Notes: generated by a model from the sequence alone, not told the origin. A DNA stretch of 13,191 nucleotides from QEXZ01 sp034660015 (GCA_034660015.1 JAYEII010000033.1:1-13191), one strand, 5' to 3'; shown: positions 1 through 7,039, counted from the first letter of the stretch. Numbers and translations are program-made.

Positions 1-157
1 TCTTAGCTATTTTATCTGTTGAAATCTCCTTTGCTCGTTCTTCTCCCTCACAATGACAGTAGATGCAATTCAAGTTACACCGATTCGTGATAGAGAACCT
101 CAGACTCCTTATTTCTCTACCGTAAACGTCTATTAATCGCTGTTTTTTGTTTTTCAT
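1..157 (-). CDS. moaA: GTP 3',8-cyclase MoaA, N-terminal fragment (runs off the window edge)
   Basis: Only the first 52 codons are present; the rest lies beyond base 1. Reading the minus strand from the ATG at 157 gives a start MKNKKQRLIDVYGREIRSLR followed by the radical SAM cysteine motif CNLNCIYC (C28, C32, C35) and then HCEGEE. The DxxGR..xxLRxSxTxxCNxxCxYCHxEG pattern is the usual opening of archaeal MoaA. That enzyme uses S-adenosylmethionine and two 4Fe-4S clusters to rearrange GTP in the first step of molybdopterin/tungstopterin biosynthesis. This cofactor would serve formylmethanofuran or formate dehydrogenases in a methane archaeon. The gene is divergent from the one at 226. The second cluster-binding C-terminal motif cannot be seen. 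Another archaeal radical SAM protein with the same start is possible but less likely. Confidence 0.82.
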   Translation of the reverse strand, partial: MKNKKQRLIDVYGREIRSLRFSITNRCNLNCIYCHCEGEERAKEISTDKIAK

Positions 158-225
158 CGGGTTTAAATATACATATACAATAAAAATAGTAAAATATGAT
201 AATGTAATTGAAAGAACAATAAAAT
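158..225. promoter_or_regulatory. divergent AT-rich promoter region between moaA and the 226 gene
   Basis: This 68-bp gap separates two divergent starts and is almost entirely A and T. It holds several TATA-like strings, for example tttaaatata at 162-171 and aaaatatg at 191-198. The latter is about 30 nt before the ATG at 226, the expected archaeal TATA distance for a short leader. No clear Shine-Dalgarno sequence precedes either start. The base composition makes an exact assignment unsafe. Confidence 0.45.
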
Positions 226-1383
226 ATGAAATTCGACATTGAAAGAGAGGGATCTTATAGTTTTGATTTTGTGAAGGATAATATGGACAACATATTAGCC
301 TGCATCGCACGCCGAGATGAAAAATTCGAACTTAATTATAATGAAAGGAAAAGATTCTATCAGAATTTATTCAATTCAAATGGTTTAATGACAGGCAATG
401 TAAAGCCGATAGGAGGCGATATACGGACACGCAGGGAGATAAGGAAAAAGGGTACTTACTGGCAATATGAATTAAGTGATTTTTGGGAGGGCTTTGCTGA
501 GTTTATACTCCAAAAGGACTTTATATTTTTACAAACTGAAGTTGTATGGGAAACTTTATGTGACTTGATGAAAAAAATTGGATTAGAAATTTATTTCTTA
601 TACGAAGAGATTGACAAATTTTATTCTGATTGTTCTTATAAGACATGCAACATTTTACTCGATATACTCAAACGAAAATATGAATTTGAAAATAGACCAA
701 GTGAATATATCAAATCCTGTACTCCAGTTGCTCCAATCGAAGTTATAGAAAAAAATGGAGTAAAATATTATAGATTAACTTTTTCTGAGATTACATTTTA
801 TATCCCTAAAGATGAAATAGATCAAACTGAAGTTGTGATAAAATTAAATCGATATATAAAGACAATGCGTTTTCAGAGATTTTTTAGACGCTTAGAACGT
901 TTGTTGCTGACGCCTGATGAGCAAAATGAATATACTAAGAGGTGTTCCGCGATAGAAGAATATAGAGAAGCGAAAATCAAAGAAATCAAGAACACTCCAG
1001 GATATATAAAAGCAAGAAAACAATATATGGAAGCGAAAATCAAAGCAGCCGAGAAGATTGTTAATTCATATAAAGTCGTGTTCACAAAGAATGATGTTAT
1101 ACGGACATCTGAGGAATCGCAATTATTAAGGGACTGTCTTGTGGATGAATCGATATTTGCTTTAGATTCGTTCGGAATTACAAAACCAACTGCATCTTTT
1201 TCTTTCCCTAAGACCTTTTATTTTATCGAAGTAAAAAGTATTAGTAAGAAATTTGGTACTGTGTACTTAAGTCCTCGCCAAAAAAGATTTATAGAGGAAG
1301 CTAAAGGTAAATTAGATATATTAATTTTGCACATCAAAGTAGAACCTCATGAAGTAACAGTTAGATACCTCTTGCCCCAATAA
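226..1383 (+). CDS. unrecognised protein with a C-terminal PD-(D/E)XK-like nuclease domain
   Basis: I do not recognise the full-length family of this 385-residue protein. The C-terminal 70 residues contain a hydrophobic strand ending in FIEVKS (E335, K337), followed by LSPRQKRFIEEA and a final strand LDILILHI. This is the layout of restriction-endonuclease-like (PD-(D/E)XK / VRR-NUC-like) domains: an E-x-K motif, then a helix that begins with Ser-Pro-x-Gln-Lys. The usual upstream PD is not plain, because the equivalent stretch reads KPTASFSF, so the domain could be inactive or use D319. The middle (about 240-290) is a basic, helical, coiled-coil-like segment with two similar EAKIK stretches. 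No signal peptide or membrane segment is seen. The gene is clearly richer in A and T than the genes after 2000, which hints at transfer. A defence or DNA-repair role is possible but is inference only. Confidence 0.7.
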   Translation: MKFDIEREGSYSFDFVKDNMDNILACIARRDEKFELNYNERKRFYQNLFNSNGLMTGNVKPIGGDIRTRREIRKKGTYWQYELSDFWEGFAEFILQKDFIFLQTEVVWETLCDLMKKIGLEIYFLYEEIDKFYSDCSYKTCNILLDILKRKYEFENRPSEYIKSCTPVAPIEVIEKNGVKYYRLTFSEITFYIPKDEIDQTEVVIKLNRYIKTMRFQRFFRRLERLLLTPDEQNEYTKRCSAIEEYREAKIKEIKNTPGYIKARKQYMEAKIKAAEKIVNSYKVVFTKNDVIRTSEESQLLRDCLVDESIFALDSFGITKPTASFSFPKTFYFIEVKSISKKFGTVYLSPRQKRFIEEAKGKLDILILHIKVEPHEVTVRYLLPQ

Positions 1384-1528
1384 GAATGATTAGAAAAAAA
1401 GCGCTATGCTAAGATGAATTATACACTGGCTCGCTGTTAAAAAGAAGGTAGAATATATACGAAACAACCACTTTAATGCCGGTAATAGCGTTTAAATGAA
1501 CCAACCGCGTAAAATTGAGGGGGATATA
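1384..1528. other. intergenic gap between convergent genes
   Basis: The 145 nt between the stop at 1383 and the stop at 1529 are AT-rich. I see no RNA gene, no coding frame, and no clear hairpin followed by a T-run. Confidence 0.5.
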
Positions 1529-1942
1529 TCATAAATTTCCAATAATCTGAAAGGAGAATCCTAAGCAAAGAAAGATTGTTCCTATTAAACCCAGACCTCT
1601 TTTTGTGCTGATGATATTAGCCCAATATTCCAAAAAACTTAACAAGCCGTAGCTTATTATAAAGCTAATCCTCCATTTATATAGAGCCAATATATATTTT
1701 AATGGAAGTTCAGTCGTTTTAATTTTAAATATGCGTTTTATTGCATATATTATTAGAACTCTAAAACCAACAGGAAGGATTTTAGATTGTTCTAAATCAA
1801 TTCTTTTTTGAAGTGTCCGGGTATGATTTTTTATTATTTCTAACAGTCCAATCATTTCGGATGCTAACAATATTCCACCCACAAGGTCAAATAATAGTCC
1901 AAGAATAATTATTTGGGAGCTTATAAGAAGAGAAATACCCAT
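1529..1942 (-). CDS. small hypothetical membrane protein
   Basis: The protein has 137 residues counted from the ATG at 1942. An in-frame TTG at 1975 would add 11 residues, but it lies only a few bases from the TATA box at about 1980-1987, upstream of the expected transcription start near 1957, so the ATG is preferred. The N-terminus (LLISSQIIILGLLFDLVGGILLA) is a strong membrane segment. A charged loop rich in K, R and E follows, then two or three further hydrophobic stretches (around PVGFRVLIIYAI, ISFIISYGLLSFL and GLIGTIFLCLGFSFQIIG). This suggests a 3-4 helix integral membrane protein. I do not recognise the family. It is AT-rich like the neighbouring gene at 226-1383, towards which it is convergent with a 145-nt gap that shows no obvious terminator. 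Confidence 0.6.
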   Translation of the reverse strand: MGISLLISSQIIILGLLFDLVGGILLASEMIGLLEIIKNHTRTLQKRIDLEQSKILPVGFRVLIIYAIKRIFKIKTTELPLKYILALYKWRISFIISYGLLSFLEYWANIISTKRGLGLIGTIFLCLGFSFQIIGNL

Positions 1943-1977
1943 TGTTTTTTTCGTTTCCAAAATAGGGATGGTCAAGA

Positions 1978-2001
1978 GTATATATAAACTTTTCGAAAAG
2001 T
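1978..2001 (-). promoter_or_regulatory. promoter with TATA box and adjacent 14-bp palindrome
   Basis: On the minus strand the TATA-like string tttatatata (about 1979-1988) lies about 40 nt before the ATG at 1942. Directly upstream is the perfect palindrome acttttcgaaaagt (1988-2001). It overlaps where the transcription factor B element would sit, so it could be a repressor or activator site. It also follows the trpB stop by about 28 nt and could instead act as a small transcript-end hairpin. The sequence alone does not decide between these. Confidence 0.4.
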
Positions 2002-2029
2002 CCCCCTTTAGACAGGCAGATGAAAATTT

Positions 2030-3229
2030 TTAGCCCTTATCGCCCAGCACCTTCTCCACGAGGAATATGTCTTTATCCCCCCTCCCCGAAAGGTTCACCA
2101 CAATCAAATTTTCTTTTCGCTCTTTTGCCTTTCTCTTCGCTTCTTCTATTGCATAATGAACCGCATGAGCGGATTCCAGAGCAGGGATTATCCCCTCTTT
2201 CCTGGATAGAATCTCAAAAGCTATTAAAGTTTCCTCGTCCGTTGCTGAAACCATCTTTACCCGTCCCGAATCTGCTAAATATGCCAGTTCAGGTCCCACA
2301 CCGGGATAATCGAGCCCGGGTGCAAAACTGTACGACTGTTTTATTTGACCATGCTCGTCCTGCAATAATTTCGAATACATCCCGTGCAAGACGCCTTCAG
2401 TGCCCGCGCAAATAGAAGCCCCGTGCTCACCCGTTTTTAAACCCTTTCCCGCCGCTTCCACGCCAATAAGCTCCACAGCATCGTCATCTAAGAACTCGTA
2501 AAATATACCCAGCGCATTACTGCCTCCTCCGACACACGCCACGATGGTGTCCGGCAACCGCCCCTCCGCATCCAGAATCTGCTCTTTTGTCTCTTTACCT
2601 ATAACTCGCTGAAATTCGCGCACCATCAATGGATACGGATGGGGTCCCACCACGCTGCCTATCAGGTAATAAGTATTCTCGACATTAGTTACCCAGTCCC
2701 GCATGGATTCGTTTATCGCATCCTTCAGCGTTTTAGAGCCCGAATCAACCGGGTTCACGCGTGCACCCAGGAGTTCCATCCTGAACACGTTCAGTTTCTG
2801 CCGCTCTATGTCTTCTGTGCCCATGTACACTTCGCATTCAAGCCCCAAGACTGCAGCAGCCATCGCACTTGCTACGCCATGCTGTCCTGCACCGGTTTCT
2901 GCAATTATGCGCTTCTTACCCATGTGCTTTGCCAGCAGACACTGCCCTAACGTGTTGTTTAGCTTATGCGCACCGCCGTGCACCAGATCCTCTCGCTTCA
3001 GATAAATCTTCGCACCATAACTCTCTGATAGATTCTTCGCAAAGTAAAGAGACGTGGGACGACCTGCATAAGTTCGTAAAAGCCTATTTAACTCTTCTTT
3101 AAAACTTTTGTCGCCATAAAAACGGTTAAACGCCTTTTCAAGCTCTTCTAATGCGGACATCAGTACCTCAGGCGCAAACTTTCCACCGTATATCCCGTAT
3201 TTCCCGTGTTCATCAGGTTTGCTCAACAT
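2030..3229 (-). CDS. trpB: tryptophan synthase beta chain (TrpB1 type)
   Basis: This 399-residue protein is of normal length for TrpB. It catalyses the PLP-dependent condensation of indole with L-serine to give tryptophan. The PLP lysine is K89 in HGGAHKLNNTLGQ, the catalytic glutamate is E111 in ETGAGQHG, and the PLP phosphate loop is GGGSNA (234-239). The opening YGIYGGKFAPEVLM and GRPTSLYFA are typical of the classical TrpB1 group, which pairs with TrpA, rather than the stand-alone TrpB2 group. The ATG at 3229 has only a weak purine-rich leader (gagagaaaaa). The gene starts 21 nt after the nuclease-domain gene ends and is probably co-transcribed with it. No trpA is found next to it, so the alpha subunit must be encoded elsewhere. 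The product is cytoplasmic. Confidence 0.96.
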   Translation of the reverse strand: MLSKPDEHGKYGIYGGKFAPEVLMSALEELEKAFNRFYGDKSFKEELNRLLRTYAGRPTSLYFAKNLSESYGAKIYLKREDLVHGGAHKLNNTLGQCLLAKHMGKKRIIAETGAGQHGVASAMAAAVLGLECEVYMGTEDIERQKLNVFRMELLGARVNPVDSGSKTLKDAINESMRDWVTNVENTYYLIGSVVGPHPYPLMVREFQRVIGKETKEQILDAEGRLPDTIVACVGGGSNALGIFYEFLDDDAVELIGVEAAGKGLKTGEHGASICAGTEGVLHGMYSKLLQDEHGQIKQSYSFAPGLDYPGVGPELAYLADSGRVKMVSATDEETLIAFEILSRKEGIIPALESAHAVHYAIEEAKRKAKERKENLIVVNLSGRGDKDIFLVEKVLGDKG

Positions 3230-3250
3230 TTTTTCTCTCGTTTGCTCTAT

Positions 3251-4057
3251 TCAAATTCTCACGTCATAGCCGGAAGTATAAACTTCTATCCCAAATCGTT
3301 CAGCGACTGGCTTTGCCCTTGGGTCAACAAAAGGAGATACAACGCCTTTTCTTTCTACTTTTATTTTTTGCTTCTTCTCGTAAAATTCCACCTTTCTTTG
3401 AAATGTATGCATTTCCTCTTTACTTATTGATGACTTAATCTCTACAAGTAAAACCGTTTTGTTTTTGATAAGCACATCTAACTCTACCTGTTCCGGATGC
3501 CCAAATACATAACCCTCCGGGTCATAATCAAGATATCTTTCGACTTTTAACCCAAGGTCTTGCAGGATTCCTTTTAGTCCCTGTCTAAATGATTCTTCGC
3601 TCATTATCCCCCACCTTGCACCAAGTCCACCAATAGCGGATTCTAATCTCTTTTCATGCTCATCCATTTTTTTCATCAGTTCTTCGATCGTTTTGGAGTG
3701 CCCCTCAAGTATTCTCGAATGCTCCTCTTGTCGCTTTGACATTTCTTCAAGTCTCTTTGAGTGCCCCTCAAGTATTCTCGAATGCTCCTCTTGCCGCTTT
3801 GATAATTCCTCAAGTCTCTTTGAATATCCTTCAAGTATTCTCGAATGCTCCTCAAACCTTGTGTTGAAATCCTCTCTCAGGTCCCTTATCGCATCAAGCA
3901 CTTGCTTTAGTTCTTCCTTTCTTACGAATACCTCTGCTATAATACCCATTAACTGATGCCTGAATGCAGGTGACTCCGCCATCAGCCTCGGTAGTTCCTC
4001 GATTATAACCCTTTCTATTTCCTCTTTGCGGACTCCGACTCCCCCTTCTTCTGCCAT
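3251..4057 (-). CDS. coiled-coil protein with C-terminal PD-(D/E)XK nuclease-like domain (DUF3782-like)
   Basis: The protein has 268 residues from the ATG at 4057. An in-frame TTG at 4072 would add MYKLA, but a TATA-like string at 4079-4088 puts the transcription start near 4058, so the ATG is favoured as a nearly leaderless start. Residues 1-65 resemble the helical front of the archaeal/cyanobacterial DUF3782-type proteins. Residues 71-133 are three 21-residue heptad repeats beginning HSRILEG, a long coiled coil. The C-terminal part contains ELDVLIKNKTVLLVEIKSS, the D-(x)n-E-x-K signature (D194, E206, K208) of restriction-endonuclease-fold domains, preceded by SFRQGL. Activity, substrate and biological role are not known for this family. 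It lies between trpF (58 nt away) and trpB (21 nt), with which it has no evident metabolic link. Confidence 0.8.
   Translation of the reverse strand: MAEEGGVGVRKEEIERVIIEELPRLMAESPAFRHQLMGIIAEVFVRKEELKQVLDAIRDLREDFNTRFEEHSRILEGYSKRLEELSKRQEEHSRILEGHSKRLEEMSKRQEEHSRILEGHSKTIEELMKKMDEHEKRLESAIGGLGARWGIMSEESFRQGLKGILQDLGLKVERYLDYDPEGYVFGHPEQVELDVLIKNKTVLLVEIKSSISKEEMHTFQRKVEFYEKKQKIKVERKGVVSPFVDPRAKPVAERFGIEVYTSGYDVRI
3659..3847 (-). repeat. three 63-bp tandem repeats coding for a coiled coil
   Basis: Three units of exactly 63 bp lie in frame in the nuclease-domain gene and encode 21-residue (three-heptad) blocks starting HSRILEG(Y/H)SK. The core ctcaagtattctcgaatgct recurs near 3704, 3767 and 3830 (the last with one change). 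The first two coding units are nearly identical in DNA and the third has diverged at its end (SKTIEELMKKMDE). This pattern points to recent unequal duplication, and copy number may differ among relatives. Confidence 0.85.
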
Positions 4058-4078
4058 TGCCAGTTTATACAATTAAAC

Positions 4079-4088
4079 TAATTATATG
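4079..4088 (-). promoter_or_regulatory. probable TATA box of the coiled-coil nuclease gene
   Basis: The minus-strand string catataatta is centred about 26-27 nt before the ATG at 4057. This is the distance expected for an archaeal TATA box with transcription starting at or within a base or two of the start codon. It suggests the nuclease gene, and trpB after it, can be transcribed apart from tyrA-trpF. Confidence 0.45.
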
Positions 4089-4115
4089 CTTATCCTATTT
4101 TGTCAAATAAAAAGG

Positions 4116-4814
4116 TTATTGCCTGTTCACCTGTTTTGCGGTATTTACAAAATTTTTCACTTTCCACGCATCCTTCTTTCTCACTTCGCGCTCCACACCA
4201 CTGGACACGTCCACGGCATAAGGCTTCACTTGTTCTATTGCTCTGGCGACATTATCGGGATTCAGTCCACCGGCAAGTATCACCGGCTTTTTCACACGCT
4301 CCACAATTTCTTCGCTTATGCTCCAATCGTGTTGTTTCCCGGTTCCGCCTATTTCCCCTGTTCTTCCTGATATAGCTGCAGTATCCAGCAATATCGCATC
4401 CACAACGTCTTCATACGCTAAAGCGTTCTCCAGGCACTTTTCTCTATCTCCGCTCACACCAATCTTTTTTATTATTCTTGTGCTGCTTTCTGTACACGCA
4501 CGTAAATCTGCAACGTGTTCCACTGACTCCTCACCATGAAGCTGTATGCAATCCGCGCCTGTGTCCTCGATTGACTTTATTTTATCGTGCGCAGCTCCGA
4601 TTGGGACGTTGTCCAACGTGACAACCACGACTTTTGACATAAAAACAGGCAACGCATCAAGTATCGCCCTCGCATCTTCTAAATCTATATACCTTCTCGT
4701 ATCAGCGACGTTTATCACGCCGATAGCATCTGCACCTGCTTCTGCAGCTATTAGGGCATCCTCAACATTCGTATTGCCGCAGATTTTTACTTTTGTAGTT
4801 GTGTTTTGGCTCAT
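4116..4814 (-). CDS. trpF: phosphoribosylanthranilate isomerase
   Basis: This 232-residue TIM-barrel protein converts N-(5-phosphoribosyl)anthranilate to the carboxyphenylamino-deoxyribulose phosphate intermediate of tryptophan synthesis. The general base cysteine is C12 in VKICGNT, and the general acid is D144 in ILLDT. QLHG (91-94), AGGLNPDNV (181-189) and VDVSSGVE (201-208) are the other conserved barrel motifs, the last two binding phosphate. The family commonly has KICGIT or KICGLT; here the fifth residue is N. The ATG at 4814 lies 19 nt after the tyrA stop, so the two genes are probably one transcript. At 232 residues it is slightly longer than the usual 200-215. The product is cytoplasmic. 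Confidence 0.95.
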   Translation of the reverse strand: MSQNTTTKVKICGNTNVEDALIAAEAGADAIGVINVADTRRYIDLEDARAILDALPVFMSKVVVVTLDNVPIGAAHDKIKSIEDTGADCIQLHGEESVEHVADLRACTESSTRIIKKIGVSGDREKCLENALAYEDVVDAILLDTAAISGRTGEIGGTGKQHDWSISEEIVERVKKPVILAGGLNPDNVARAIEQVKPYAVDVSSGVEREVRKKDAWKVKNFVNTAKQVNRQ

Positions 4815-4833
4815 TTGGTTTTTATTTCTTTGC

Positions 4834-5799
4834 TCAAACTTTCTTATAAGCCCTTACAGGGCTTGCGGGGTCGTGGGGCGGAGCCCCACCTAAAGAAAGG
4901 TTTATCTTCTCCTCAATCACCCTGTCAGAATCTATCATCGCTCTTTCTGTCTCCGTATCCCCAAAATGCTTTTTCGCTTCCCGTATCTCCTCCATAAACG
5001 CTTCCACTTCACCCACAGATACCAGCTCATACAACCTATTTGCAACCGCCAAAAATGATTCGTGTATCTCACCCATCTCAAAATTCGTCTGTATCATCGC
5101 ATATAAATGCGGGTCTTGATGCAGAAGTCTGCCCACGAAATCCATCAATATCTCGTACATCGGACTCATGAGCTTCCTTGACTTTTCAACGTCAAAATCA
5201 AGTTCTTTCAACGTGATACCAAAAGCGAGCAGGATAAAATGTGTCAATCCCTGTATAACAGACATTGTTTCGTCATGCTCCTCTGCGGTCAACACTTCTA
5301 TTTTCGCACCGTTTCGCCTGAACATCGTGTCTACTTCTTTATATAAACGACCAAATTTTCGCGACGGCACAAAAACGATAGTTTGACCTCGCATACTTTT
5401 TGCCGTGGGACCGAACAAAGGATGAGTGCCAAGAATTTCGACGTTCTCGGTTGTAAATTTTTGCATCATCTCTACCGGCATTTTTTTTACTGACGTTATG
5501 TCCATCAGCAGCGAATCCTCATGCATCTTCGGTCCTATACGCTCTATTACACGTCCCGTTATGTCTATGGACACCGAGACGAGCAATACGTCCGTATCCA
5601 CAATCTCTTCATTTCCCGCCGCTTCACCTTCCGTAACGTTTAGAATGTCCGTATTCAAGAATTCCACGCCTATTTGGTTTGCAATCGCCTCCGTTTCGGG
5701 GCTTTTGTCTACTATCCGCACCTCAACGCCGTTTTCCTTGAAAAACTCGGCGAACCATCTTCCCATTCCCCCTGCTCCGCCTATTATCGTGACTTTCAT
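4834..5799 (-). CDS. tyrA: prephenate dehydrogenase (TyrA family)
   Basis: The protein has 321 residues from the ATG at 5799. A GTG at 5808 would add three residues, but gagtgat just before the ATG is a good Shine-Dalgarno match, so the ATG is chosen. The product oxidatively decarboxylates prephenate (or possibly arogenate) on the route to tyrosine. Residues 1-160 are a Rossmann domain. It has the dinucleotide loop GGAGGMG (7-13), an acidic D31 after strand 2 that favours NAD over NADP, DITSVK with S103, and THPLFGP with H126, the catalytic region. QGLTHF with H187 marks the helical dimerisation domain. The last 20 or so residues (from about NLSLGGAPPHDP on) are encoded by a palindromic repeat element and are proline-rich and unlike the rest. 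It is the first gene of the tyrA-trpF unit and divergent from cofG. Confidence 0.92.
   Translation of the reverse strand: MKVTIIGGAGGMGRWFAEFFKENGVEVRIVDKSPETEAIANQIGVEFLNTDILNVTEGEAAGNEEIVDTDVLLVSVSIDITGRVIERIGPKMHEDSLLMDITSVKKMPVEMMQKFTTENVEILGTHPLFGPTAKSMRGQTIVFVPSRKFGRLYKEVDTMFRRNGAKIEVLTAEEHDETMSVIQGLTHFILLAFGITLKELDFDVEKSRKLMSPMYEILMDFVGRLLHQDPHLYAMIQTNFEMGEIHESFLAVANRLYELVSVGEVEAFMEEIREAKKHFGDTETERAMIDSDRVIEEKINLSLGGAPPHDPASPVRAYKKV
4839..4903. repeat. palindromic repeat element at the 3' end of tyrA
   Basis: This GC-rich stretch has two hairpins side by side. AAGCCC (4848-4853) pairs with GGGCTT (4859-4864). GTGGGGC (4873-4879) pairs with GCCCCAC (4883-4889) across a 3-base loop. Outside them, aactttctta (4837-4846) is nearly the inverse of taaagaaaggtt (4891-4902), so the whole block has terminal inverted arms. 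It has the form of a REP/MITE-like small palindromic element. It is read through as the C-terminus of tyrA, and its outer arm directly precedes the stop codon. As RNA it could also act as a processing or end signal between tyrA and trpF. Confidence 0.7.
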
Positions 5800-5835
5800 C
5801 GGAATCACTCTCTTTTTGATAAAAGTTTAATGTCT

Positions 5836-5844
5836 CTTATATTC
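5836..5844 (-). promoter_or_regulatory. probable TATA box of tyrA
   Basis: The minus-strand string gaatataag is centred about 41 nt before the ATG at 5799. Transcription would start near 5814, leaving a short leader that carries the Shine-Dalgarno-like gagtgat. Confidence 0.4.
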
Positions 5845-5910
5845 TATTATCTTTTCTGGTTATCGTTCTACTTTTTAAAAGATTTAAGTACTTGTATAGC
5901 CGAAATAGAA

Positions 5911-5993
5911 AAACCACGAGATTTCACAAGATGGACACAAGAAAATTAACTTTCTCGTGGAAATCCGTGTAATCTTGTGGTTAATAATTTTCG
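5911..5993. repeat. palindromic repeat element upstream of cofG
   Basis: The left arm from 5912 (AACCACGAGATTTCACAAG) is an imperfect inverse of the right arm ending at 5982 (ATCTTGTGGTTAAT), with a short A/T-rich centre around 5941-5955. This is a small element with terminal inverted repeats, of the kind scattered in many copies in archaeal and bacterial genomes. Its right end (5967-5993) is exactly repeated in inverse orientation after cofG at 7081-7107. The outward end contains ttaataatt (5981-5989), about 30 nt before the cofG start, so the element may supply the cofG TATA box. Confidence 0.75.
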
Positions 5994-6016
5994 GATCAAA
6001 AGGGAAGAAAGAAGAA

Positions 6017-7039
6017 ATGAAAAACAATTGCGTCGTTACCTTCTCTAAAAATGTTTTTATCCCGGTGACGAACGTATGCAGGAATGCATGCGACTACTGC
6101 GTGTTCCGAGCTCGCAGCTCAGGGGATGCGTATTTAATAAGCATGAACGATTTTTTAGCTCTCGTAAAAGCCCGAGGAGCAGCAACAGAAGCTCTTTTCA
6201 CCGCTGGCGAGAAGCCTGAACTCGCGAATCTTTCTTCTTACTTCAAAAAAGAGATTCTCGACTCAGGTTATTCCTCTCTTGTTGAATACACGCGAGAGCT
6301 GTGCAAACTTGCGATAACGCATGGATTGCTTCCACACTGTAATCTTGGCGTGCTAAGTCGTGAAGAGCTAACCGAGCTGCGAGACCTGAATGCTTCAATG
6401 GGCTTGATGCTTGAAACCACCGCAGCAGAACTCGAAGCGCACAGGAACTCACCGGGAAAAATCCCGGCAGAGCGATTGAAAATGATAGAGGAAGCGGGAA
6501 AACTTGAAATACCTTTTACTACCGGCTTGTTGATAGGGATAGGAGAAAACCCACAAGATCGCATTCGCTCCTTGCAGGCTATAAAATCGCTGCACAGAAA
6601 ATACGGGCATATACAGGAAGTCATTATTCAGCCTTTCATTCCTAAGCCGCTCACGCCGATGTGGAACGAGAGCCCGCCGAGTTTTGCAGAACTAAAGGAA
6701 GTTGTCCGTGCAGCGCGAGAGATATTGCCTGATGAAATAGCGATACAGGTTCCACCAAATTTGACTGCCCCTGAGGTACTAATAGAACTGGGAGCATCAG
6801 ACCTAGGAGGAATATCGGAAAAAACCATTGATTATATAAACCCCGAATCACCGTGGCCAGAGGAGGAAGACATGAGGAGAATGGTTGCCCCAAATTTTGA
6901 ATTAAGAGAAAGATTGCCGATATATCCCCGATATATCGAAAAGGGATGGTATAGCGAGGAGCTAAAACCGTTGATAGAGAAATATGCGGATGAAGATGGC
7001 TTGAGGAGGAAGGAGTCTAGAAGTGGTTTAGCGGTTTAG
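6017..7039 (+). CDS. cofG: 7,8-didemethyl-8-hydroxy-5-deazariboflavin (FO) synthase subunit CofG
   Basis: This radical SAM enzyme works with CofH to build the deazaflavin chromophore FO of coenzyme F420 from a tyrosine-derived intermediate. Counted from the ATG at 6017 it has 340 residues, close to the family norm. An upstream in-frame ATG at 5957 would add 20 residues coded by the repeat element and is rejected; gggaagaaagaagaa precedes the chosen start. The 4Fe-4S/SAM motif is C21-x3-C25-x2-C28 in NVCRNACDYCVFR. FTAGEKPEL (61-69) and LETTAAELEAHRNSPGK are family hallmarks. The C-terminal tail (RRKESRSGLAV) is low in conservation and runs into a hairpin. No cofH is visible. The gene stands alone, bracketed by palindromic elements, and is divergent from tyrA. 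The product is cytoplasmic. Confidence 0.95.
   Translation: MKNNCVVTFSKNVFIPVTNVCRNACDYCVFRARSSGDAYLISMNDFLALVKARGAATEALFTAGEKPELANLSSYFKKEILDSGYSSLVEYTRELCKLAITHGLLPHCNLGVLSREELTELRDLNASMGLMLETTAAELEAHRNSPGKIPAERLKMIEEAGKLEIPFTTGLLIGIGENPQDRIRSLQAIKSLHRKYGHIQEVIIQPFIPKPLTPMWNESPPSFAELKEVVRAAREILPDEIAIQVPPNLTAPEVLIELGASDLGGISEKTIDYINPESPWPEEEDMRRMVAPNFELRERLPIYPRYIEKGWYSEELKPLIEKYADEDGLRRKESRSGLAV

Noticed and set aside
2020..2415. Open frame of 131 codons on the plus strand antisense to trpB
   Set aside because: It overlaps the well-supported trpB coding sequence, has low-complexity Pro/Ser/Leu content typical of a shadow frame, and no promoter or ribosome site.
5957..6016. Upstream in-frame ATG giving cofG 20 extra residues
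   Set aside because: The extra codons lie in the palindromic repeat element, have no CofG-like sequence, and the ATG at 6017 follows a purine-rich leader and matches the family's start relative to the radical SAM motif.
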